Origin: an uncultured Treponema sp.
GTDB taxonomy: Bacteria > Spirochaetota > Spirochaetia > Treponematales > Treponemataceae
Direction: 5' to 3'
Assembly (NCBI GenBank): GCA_937915735.1
Contig: CALGGS010000101.1
Location: forward strand, 1-30,395
Length of the DNA stretch: 30,395 nucleotides
Positions 22,994 to 28,910 of this stretch are shown in pieces (position 1 is the first letter of the stretch; each line of letters starts with the position of its first letter). A program made the translations under genes and the position numbers. The notes beneath the pieces were generated by a model. That model saw only the letters and a list, made by a program, of their open reading frames with translations, ran no database searches and was not told where the DNA came from.

Positions 22994-23938
22994 ATGAAAA
23001 AACTTCTTTCTGTTGGCGCTGCTATTATTGCGGCATCTCTTGCTCTTTCCGGCTGTAACGAAAAAAACGGCAAAATCAAAATCGGAGCAATTCAGCTCGT
23101 TGAACACCCTGCCCTCGACAAAAGCTATCAGGGCTTTGTTGACGCTCTTGCTGAAGAAGGCTTTAAAGATGGCGAAAACATCTCCATTGACTTCCAGAAT
23201 GCTCAGGGTGAGCAGGCTAACTGCGTTACAATCGCAAACAAATTCGTAAACGACAAGGACGACCTTATTTTTGCAATCGCGACTCCTGCGGCTCAGGCAG
23301 TCGCAAATCTGACAAAGGAAATTCCGATTCTTGTTACGGCCGTTACTGACCCTGAATCTGCAAAACTCGTAAAATCAAATTTCCGTCCTGAAACAAATGT
23401 TTCCGGAACTTCAGATAGAACTCCTGTTGACGCTCAAATCGCTCTTCTTAAAAAACTTTTCCCGGATGTAAAGACTGTTGGCGTTTTGTATTGCTCTAGC
23501 GAGGCAAATTCCCTCGTTCAGCTTGAATGGGCAAAGGATGCTTGTAAGCTAAACGGTCTCGAAGTCATTGAAGGCTCAGTTTCAAGCTCAAACGAGATTC
23601 AGCAGGTAACTCAGAGCCTTGTAGGAAAGGTTGACGCTTTCTATGTTCCTACAGACAATATGCTCGCGGCAGGTATGGCAAATGTTGCAATGGTTGCAAA
23701 CGAAGCTAAACTCCCTGTAATCTGTGGCGAAGAGGGAATGGTTTCTTCTGGCGGTCTTGCAACTTACGGAATCAACTACTATGAGCTTGGAAAACTTACG
23801 GGAAAACAGGCTGCAAGAATCTTGCGAGGTGAAGCGAAGGTCAGCGAAATGCCAGTCGAATATCTTTCAAAGTTCGACTTCACGGCAAACGCTGAGACTG
23901 TAAAGGCTCTCGGAATTACTCTTCCAGAGGGTTTGTAA
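22994..23938 (+). CDS. ABC transporter substrate-binding lipoprotein (TrpX-like, ABC_sub_bind family)
   Basis: 314 residues. A lipoprotein signal peptide ends in the lipobox LALSGC (Cys20), so the mature protein is lipid-anchored. The body follows the ABC_sub_bind pattern: KIGAIQLVEHPALDKSYQG, then AIATPAAQAVANLTKEIPIL and TAVTDPESAKLV, and ending with GKLTGKQAARILRGE. Characterised relatives bind aromatic amino acids (TrpX) or related small molecules. The permease and ATPase genes normally found next to it are absent from this window, so it is an orphan or they lie elsewhere. Codon use suggests good expression. Start and SD are clear. Confidence 0.9.
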   Translation: MKKLLSVGAAIIAASLALSGCNEKNGKIKIGAIQLVEHPALDKSYQGFVDALAEEGFKDGENISIDFQNAQGEQANCVTIANKFVNDKDDLIFAIATPAAQAVANLTKEIPILVTAVTDPESAKLVKSNFRPETNVSGTSDRTPVDAQIALLKKLFPDVKTVGVLYCSSEANSLVQLEWAKDACKLNGLEVIEGSVSSSNEIQQVTQSLVGKVDAFYVPTDNMLAAGMANVAMVANEAKLPVICGEEGMVSSGGLATYGINYYELGKLTGKQAARILRGEAKVSEMPVEYLSKFDFTANAETVKALGITLPEGL

Positions 23939-23944
23939 TAGTAA

Positions 23945-23960
23945 GGGGGGAAATCCCCCC
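23945..23960 (+). repeat. G6-AAAT-C6 palindrome between lipoprotein and OMP genes
   Basis: Six G, AAAT and six C form a perfect GC hairpin seven bases after the lipoprotein stop. It is followed by A6 rather than T, so it is not a normal rho-independent terminator; it may stabilise the 3' end of the mRNA. Confidence 0.6.
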
Positions 23961-23987
23961 AAAAAATGCCCCTGATTAACATTAGTT

Positions 23988-24716
23988 ATGAAAAGAATTT
24001 TTAAGAAAATCTGTTCTCTTCTTTTTGTATTTTCTTTTGTCTTAAATTTCTCATTTTCACAGGCTGAAGATTATAAATCTGAAGCCCAAGAGTCTGAATC
24101 ATCTGAGAATTTAGTGACATCTGATAATAAAAAAGGAAGTTTCGCGCAGAATCTTTCAAGTCTTGAAGGCCATCGCTTCATTGAGCTAAGGGGGGCAATT
24201 CCCGCTTTCCCGATGTTGACAAGCCACGGAGTGGCTCAGTCCTTTGTAGCGGCCTTTTCGGATGTTTTTGGAGAAATTTTTGCCGGTGGTGACAGTTACA
24301 GTTCGACGACTCCAAGGTTTGCGACCGACATGAATATTACCGTTTTTCCGCCAATTGCAAATTACAGGCTCGGCTTTATGGGCGGACTTGCGATTGACAT
24401 TTGGGACACGCACTATGACAAGAGCGGAGAGTCTGAAAGCGAAACTCTCTCAATGAATTTCGCTTACATTGGCTTTCACGGCGATTACGGTCACTGGGTT
24501 TTCAACGAAATTGGAATGCGGCTTTCCCTTTACGGCGAAGTTTCAATCGGCTGGCTTATGTCTGACGACGGACAGGACACGAACAACTCCTTCGGCTTTG
24601 ACCTCTGCCCGCTGGGAATTCAGTTTTGCCCCGAAAAGCATATTGGAATCTATTTTGAATTTCCTCATTTAGGAGCACGCCCCTTCTTCCAGACAGGCCT
24701 TTCAATCGGATTTTAA
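23988..24716 (+). CDS. Small exported protein, probable outer-membrane beta-barrel
   Basis: 242 residues. An N-terminal signal peptide (about 1-26, KRIFKKICSLLFVFSFVLNF, cleaved near FSQA) precedes a Ser/Glu-rich stretch. From about residue 60 the chain alternates polar and hydrophobic or aromatic residues like beta-barrel strands (RFIELRGAIPAFP, ANYRLGFMGGLAIDIWD, RLSLYGEVSIGWLM). It ends in GLSIGF with a C-terminal Phe, the usual signal for BAM-mediated assembly. I do not recognise a specific family. The ATG follows TAACAT by five bases with no SD, so it may use a leaderless mRNA or be read through from the lipoprotein gene. Confidence 0.7.
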   Translation: MKRIFKKICSLLFVFSFVLNFSFSQAEDYKSEAQESESSENLVTSDNKKGSFAQNLSSLEGHRFIELRGAIPAFPMLTSHGVAQSFVAAFSDVFGEIFAGGDSYSSTTPRFATDMNITVFPPIANYRLGFMGGLAIDIWDTHYDKSGESESETLSMNFAYIGFHGDYGHWVFNEIGMRLSLYGEVSIGWLMSDDGQDTNNSFGFDLCPLGIQFCPEKHIGIYFEFPHLGARPFFQTGLSIGF

Positions 24717-24719
24717 TTT

Positions 24720-25205
24720 TTATTCCAAAACTAAATCTACGGCTGTCGCACCGGTTGCCTTTATAAGGTCATCTGGTGCGATTTTTATTTGCTCTCCGCG
24801 GACTCCGGCGCTTACATAAATGCTTTCGTGCAAAAGTGCGCTTTCGTCAATAAATGTCGGGAATTTCTTTTTCATACCAAGAGGCGAGCAGCCGCCCCGG
24901 ACATAGCCTGTCAATGCGAGTAGTTCTTCTGGTTTTACGGGACTGATTTCCTTTGCTCCGCAGACATTCCTTGCTTTTTTGAGGTTTATTTCATGGTCAG
25001 CACTCTGGCAGAAAACAAAAATCTGCTTTGACTCGCTTCTCATTACAATCGTTTTAAAGCAGGCGGACACTTCAATGCCAAGCTTTGCCGCCGTATTTGT
25101 GGCAGCTCCCCGGCTTAACTCATGCTCACCGTCGTCATCATAAGAAAGGGTTTCATAAGGAATTTTCAGTCCATCAAGAATTCTCATAGCGTTCGTTTTT
25201 TTCAT
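24720..25205 (-). CDS. ybaK: YbaK/EbsC-family Cys-tRNA(Pro) deacylase
   Basis: 161 residues, full length. The family signature GYVRGGCSPLGMKKKFPTFI is present at about 99-118, with FKTIVMRSESK and FVFCQSADHEINLKKA before it. YbaK hydrolyses Cys-tRNA(Pro) produced by mischarging, protecting translation in the cytosol. It is on the opposite strand to both neighbours and ends three bases from the end of the OMP gene. A GGCGGAAAAG stretch lies just upstream of the ATG. Confidence 0.93.
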   Translation of the reverse strand: MKKTNAMRILDGLKIPYETLSYDDDGEHELSRGAATNTAAKLGIEVSACFKTIVMRSESKQIFVFCQSADHEINLKKARNVCGAKEISPVKPEELLALTGYVRGGCSPLGMKKKFPTFIDESALLHESIYVSAGVRGEQIKIAPDDLIKATGATAVDLVLE

Positions 25206-25240
25206 ATTCTTTTCCGCCTTTTTGTGCTATATTTAAACAA

Positions 25241-25276
25241 GAATTACGCTAATTATACGAATTACACTGATTATTT
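25241..25276. repeat. Four-copy tandem repeat of nine bases
   Basis: GAATTACGC, TAATTATAC, GAATTACAC and TGATTATTT follow each other with a 9-base period in the divergent gap between ybaK and the next operon. The shared core is ATTAY. It may be a multi-site binding region or a slippage repeat. Confidence 0.6.
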
Positions 25277-25339
25277 TAAATATCTAATTTGTGTTCTTTC
25301 CTAAAATTGGTGGCTAAAATTTTTTTTCGAGTAAAATTT

Positions 25340-25906
25340 ATGGCACAGAATATATCTGAAGTTTTTTCTAATTTTTCTCAGAAGCTATCTCGCTTTAATA
25401 AATCGCCTGACGCAAAGAGGCTTTCGTCGGTCGAAAAGCAAAAGAACTCTTACCTTGAAGAAAAAATCCGTGAGCGGGGCGAGCGTCTCCGTTCTTCGGT
25501 CGTGTCGACCTACAAGGTTTTTAAAGCTCCTTTTGAGGCTTTAGGCGAGCAGAGCGACAGGGCTTCTTCGATTGACAAGGACGAGCAGAATCTTTTAAAA
25601 GCCTACAATCTCTATAAGTCCTGTATGGATATCGACAAGGAAAATCAAGATGAAATTGGCTCAACTCACATAAAGTCAGTCGAAATCGCTTCTCCTCTAT
25701 CGGACAAGGCGAGCTACACTCAGGGCGGGCAATTTATCTATCTTCTCGCGTGGCTTTATTTCGAGCAGAATTGCCAGGAATATCTTCCATTTTTTGAAGA
25801 GACTGAAAATCACCACACGCTTTGCTTTTTTTCGCACGAAAAATTTCAGATGGACAGTCACGACAAAGAAATTTTTGAAATCATAAAGGCGGAATTTTAC
25901 TCATGA
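25340..25906 (+). CDS. Hypothetical protein translationally coupled to a MATE exporter
   Basis: 188 residues from the ATG at 25340; an in-frame TTG at 25289 would add 17 residues but has no SD. I do not recognise the family. The N-terminal part is charged and helical (EKQKNSYLEEKIRERGERLR at about 31-50). The C-terminal half is mixed with acidic and aromatic residues (QFIYLLAWLYFEQNCQEYLPFF at about 130-150). No signal peptide or clear membrane segment is seen, so it is likely cytosolic. Its stop overlaps the start of the MATE gene (ATGA at 25903-25906). It heads an operon with MATE, PilZ and RlmM-like genes. Confidence 0.75.
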   Translation: MAQNISEVFSNFSQKLSRFNKSPDAKRLSSVEKQKNSYLEEKIRERGERLRSSVVSTYKVFKAPFEALGEQSDRASSIDKDEQNLLKAYNLYKSCMDIDKENQDEIGSTHIKSVEIASPLSDKASYTQGGQFIYLLAWLYFEQNCQEYLPFFEETENHHTLCFFSHEKFQMDSHDKEIFEIIKAEFYS

Positions 25907-27255
25907 CAAAGGATTTAACTGCAGGGCACCCGTTAAAAATCATTTTTAACTTCGCCGTTCCTGTTTTTTTCGGCTATCTTTTCCAACAGTTCTACAATCT
26001 CGTTGACACAATCATTGTCGGTCAGTTTTTGGGAGTTGACGCGCTTGCCGCAGTCGGCTCAACAGGAAGCCTGAACTTTTTTCTGATTGGCTTTTGTATG
26101 GGAGTCTGCTCAGGCTTTGCGATTCCTGTTGCCCAGCGTTTTGGGGCCCAGGACTTTACATCCATGCGGCAGTTCGTCTTCAATTCCTGGGTTCTAATCG
26201 GAATAATCTCCTTTTCGATGGCGCTGCTCACGACGATTTTCTGCCGTTCAATGCTCTCTCTCTTAAAAACTCCGGAAAATATCATCGGTATGGCTCATTC
26301 TTATTTTGTCGTGATTTTGGGCGGAATTCCTGTTATTTTGTTCTACAATTTTCTGGCGGGAATTATCCGCTCTGTGGGGGATTCAAAAACCCCTCTTTAT
26401 TTTCTTCTGATTTCGGCTGTCTTAAACATTGGGCTTGACTTACTTTTTATCGCCGTCTTTAGAACTGGAATTTCCGGGGCTGCCTGGGCAACGGTAATTT
26501 CTCAGGGCTTTTCGGGCCTTCTCTGCTTCTTCTACATGAAAAAGAAATTTGAGATTCTCCGTATTCGAAAGGAAGATAAAATCTTGTCGACAAAAAGAAT
26601 GTTCACCTTGCTTGGAATCGGCATTCCCATGGGCTTACAGTATTCAATCACGGCTGTAGGAAGCGTAATCTTGCAGTGGTCGGTGAATCTTTTAGGCTCA
26701 GTTTATGTTGCGGCTATGGTCACGGCTCAAAAAATCAGTATTTTCTTTTCGACGCCTTTTGACGCTCTCGGAACTACAATGGCGACCTATGCGGGGCAGA
26801 ATGTTGGCGCAAAGAAAATCGAGCGGCTAAATCCAGGGCTTTTCTGGGGCTGCGTAATCGGGTTTTTGTACTCGGTTTCCGCACTTATAATCCTGTATTT
26901 TTTCACGGATAATTTGGCTTCACTTTTTATAAGCAAGAACGAGTCACCTGAAGTAATAGGGGAAGTTATGAAAAATGTTTTTTATGCGCTTATGGCGAAC
27001 GGCTCGACTTATTTCTTGCTTGCCCTTGTAAACGAAGTAAGATTTATGATTCAGGGGATGGGATTTTCCCGTCTTGCGATTTTTGCGGGACTGGCAGAAC
27101 TTGTCGGACGCTCTGTTATCGCAATCTTCCTGGTTCCGATTTTCGGCTTTCAGGGGGCTGTTTTGGCAAGCCCGCTCGCCTGGGTTTTGGCGGACAGCTT
27201 TTTAATACCGGCCTACTTTGCGAGCAGAAAGAAATTGATAAAAATGCTAAAATAA
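25903..27255 (+). CDS. MATE-family multidrug/sodium antiporter
   Basis: 450 residues with about twelve membrane helices, typical of MATE exporters. The N-terminal pattern HPLKIIFNFAVPVFFGYLFQ and VDTIIVGQFLGVDALAAVGSTGS is the family signature, and the duplicated second half begins near GIPMGLQYSITAVG. These proteins export drugs or metabolites in exchange for sodium or protons across the inner membrane; the substrate is unknown. The start overlaps the previous stop. PilZ follows after 15 bases. Confidence 0.95.
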   Translation: MTKDLTAGHPLKIIFNFAVPVFFGYLFQQFYNLVDTIIVGQFLGVDALAAVGSTGSLNFFLIGFCMGVCSGFAIPVAQRFGAQDFTSMRQFVFNSWVLIGIISFSMALLTTIFCRSMLSLLKTPENIIGMAHSYFVVILGGIPVILFYNFLAGIIRSVGDSKTPLYFLLISAVLNIGLDLLFIAVFRTGISGAAWATVISQGFSGLLCFFYMKKKFEILRIRKEDKILSTKRMFTLLGIGIPMGLQYSITAVGSVILQWSVNLLGSVYVAAMVTAQKISIFFSTPFDALGTTMATYAGQNVGAKKIERLNPGLFWGCVIGFLYSVSALIILYFFTDNLASLFISKNESPEVIGEVMKNVFYALMANGSTYFLLALVNEVRFMIQGMGFSRLAIFAGLAELVGRSVIAIFLVPIFGFQGAVLASPLAWVLADSFLIPAYFASRKKLIKMLK

Positions 27256-27270
27256 TTCATAATAAACGAA

Positions 27271-27657
27271 ATGAAAAATCAAAGAGGTTCGGAGAGATTT
27301 GACGATTTTGCCCGTGTTGTTTGTCCTTCTCTCTGTATAGTTTCCGGCAGTCTCACAGATATTAGCGACACAGGCTTTAAGGCAGAATTTAGCGCTCCCT
27401 GTACTGTAGACACCGAAAAAGAATACGAGATTCAGCTTCGGCTTTCAAGAATAAGCTCGGAAGTCCTTGAACTTCTTGCCCAGCCAGTTTGGTCAGATTT
27501 TAACGAAAGCGAAGGCAAAACTTCTATTGGCTTTTCAATCCTTCATTCAAAGGATTCTGCCCGCTTAAATTCCTACATCAAAATGCTAAAGGCTGACAAA
27601 TCTGACGAAAAAAACGGCGGACTTATCTCAATAGATACCGACTCGCTTTTCATATAA
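27271..27657 (+). CDS. Single-domain PilZ protein, c-di-GMP receptor
   Basis: 128 residues. RGSER at residues 5-9 fits the RxxxR arm, and TDISDTGFK near 30 gives the DxSxxG motif; both are intact, so c-di-GMP binding is likely. The rest is a small beta barrel (VDTEKEYEIQLRL, then QPVWSDFNE and SIGFSI). No output domain is present, so it would act by binding a partner. It sits between the MATE and RlmM-like genes with gaps of 15 and 11 bases, probably in one transcript. No SD is visible. Confidence 0.85.
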   Translation: MKNQRGSERFDDFARVVCPSLCIVSGSLTDISDTGFKAEFSAPCTVDTEKEYEIQLRLSRISSEVLELLAQPVWSDFNESEGKTSIGFSILHSKDSARLNSYIKMLKADKSDEKNGGLISIDTDSLFI

Positions 27658-27668
27658 AAATAAAAAAA

Positions 27669-28733
27669 ATGATACAAATCGAAAAACTTACAGGAATGGC
27701 TTTTCTGGCTTTTCCGAAACTAAAAAATCTTCTCACAGCGGAACTCGTTGACCGTTTTTCTTATGGTGAAATAGTTGAGGCGGCAACTGTCTCAGGAATG
27801 TCCTTTACGCCTTTTGGAGCATCCTCATGGTACGGCGATTTGCTTTACTGCCCTGATTTTGACTCATCTCTTTTTGAAGAAGCCGGACTTTCCTTGCCTT
27901 ATTTTGCCGCAACCTGTATGGAGGAGCCGGTTTTGATTCATTTCGGCTCTATTGGCGAGGCTGCTGCTGCTTTAAAAGAAATTCAACGGAACTGGGCGGG
28001 CTATCAATTTCAGCTTTTCAGGCGAGCAAGCCTTATTCAGGAAAAACTTCCTTACATCAATTTAAAGACCAGGACTTTTCCTGCTGAAATCCCGTCGTCA
28101 TCTATGGGGCTTTACACCCTTCTTGATGAAAAAACGATGATTGCCTCGGCCAAAACGAATTCGCCGCTTCCTTGTGGGTACATTACCTTTGAAGAAGACC
28201 ACGAAAATCCTCCGAGCAGGGCATATCTTAAATTGCAGGAGTCACTCTCGCTTTTCCACACTTATTTTGGTGCGGATTTTCCAAAGGAAGGCGACAAGTG
28301 CTTTGAGGCGGGAGCCTGTCCCGGTGGCTGGACCTGGGTTTTAAGGCAGCTGGGCTCTGATGTGCTTGCCGTAGACAGGGCGGAGCTTGCCCCTTCTCTT
28401 ATGAATGACCCGAAGGTAAAATTTATGGCCCACGACGCCTTCACTTTAAAGCCGGAAGAAATATGCTCTATCCTTAATTGCGAAAAACTTGACTGGCTTT
28501 TAAGCGATGTAATCTGTTATCCGGCACGCCTTTTGCAGTGGATAAAGTCCTGGCTTGACTCTAAAATGGCAAAAAACATTATCTGCACAATCAAAATGCA
28601 GGGGGCAATAGACTGGGTTTTAATCTCAGAATTCTCAAAAATTCCTAACTCAAAAATCGTTCACTTAAATTACAACAAGCACGAGCTGACAATAATGATT
28701 CATAATGAAACCTCTAAAAATGCGATGTTTTAA
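27669..28733 (+). CDS. RlmM-like 23S rRNA 2'-O-ribose methyltransferase
   Basis: 354 residues. The Rossmann-fold methyltransferase is C-terminal, with SAM motif EAGACPGGWTW at about 213-223. The catalytic K-D-K-E tetrad of 2'-O-ribose methyltransferases is present: Lys188 (AYLKL), Asp280 (LLSD), Lys309 (TIKMQG) and Glu339 (KHELT). The N-terminal roughly 170 residues replace the THUMP region of E. coli RlmM, which methylates C2498. Length and order fit RlmM, but the target base is inferred. It is last in the operon; the start has only an A-rich leader and no SD. Confidence 0.87.
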   Translation: MIQIEKLTGMAFLAFPKLKNLLTAELVDRFSYGEIVEAATVSGMSFTPFGASSWYGDLLYCPDFDSSLFEEAGLSLPYFAATCMEEPVLIHFGSIGEAAAALKEIQRNWAGYQFQLFRRASLIQEKLPYINLKTRTFPAEIPSSSMGLYTLLDEKTMIASAKTNSPLPCGYITFEEDHENPPSRAYLKLQESLSLFHTYFGADFPKEGDKCFEAGACPGGWTWVLRQLGSDVLAVDRAELAPSLMNDPKVKFMAHDAFTLKPEEICSILNCEKLDWLLSDVICYPARLLQWIKSWLDSKMAKNIICTIKMQGAIDWVLISEFSKIPNSKIVHLNYNKHELTIMIHNETSKNAMF

Positions 28734-28753
28734 CTCTTGCTATTTTCAAGAGT
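28733..28753 (+). terminator. Short hairpin after the RlmM-like gene
   Basis: ACTCTTG (28733-28739) pairs with CAAGAGT (28747-28753), starting at the stop codon. No T tract follows, so it is at best a weak terminator or a 3'-end stabiliser. Confidence 0.4.
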
Positions 28754-28769
28754 CGAAGCATTGCGTAGA

Positions 28770-28830
28770 AACTCGTCGGGTTCTCTAAAAAATAGCCGAA
28801 GGCGAGTTTTTAGAGATACCCATAACTCGT
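28770..28830. repeat. Long palindromic element flanked by 7-base direct repeats
   Basis: AACTCGT at 28770-28776 recurs at 28824-28830. Between them, arms at 28778-28791 and 28807-28821 (GGGTTCTCTAAAAA against TTTTTAGAGATACCC) pair with a single bulge, and GCC-GAA-GGC closes the loop. The GCCGAAGGC core also occurs in the tagA-like leader hairpin. The layout recalls a very small MITE-like or REP-like element with a target duplication; a terminator is the plain alternative. Confidence 0.6.
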
Positions 28831-28879
28831 AAAATGTCAGAATAATCCAAATTTTTGAAAGAAAACAAATTTGCGACCT

Positions 28880-28904
28880 TGTTATAATAAAGTTCGTGAT
28901 GAGG
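28880..28904 (+). promoter_or_regulatory. Extended -10 promoter and SD of the pectate lyase gene
   Basis: TG-T-TATAAT at 28880-28888 is a perfect extended -10. GAGG at 28901-28904 is six bases before the ATG at 28911. The predicted leader is about 16 bases; no catabolite operator is recognised. Confidence 0.7.
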
Positions 28905-28910
28905 TCTGTT

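Noticed and set aside
25122..25304. Short plus-strand frame ending in repeated Asn-Tyr
   Set aside because: The repeats come from the 9-base tandem array; there is no SD and it overlaps the ybaK start.
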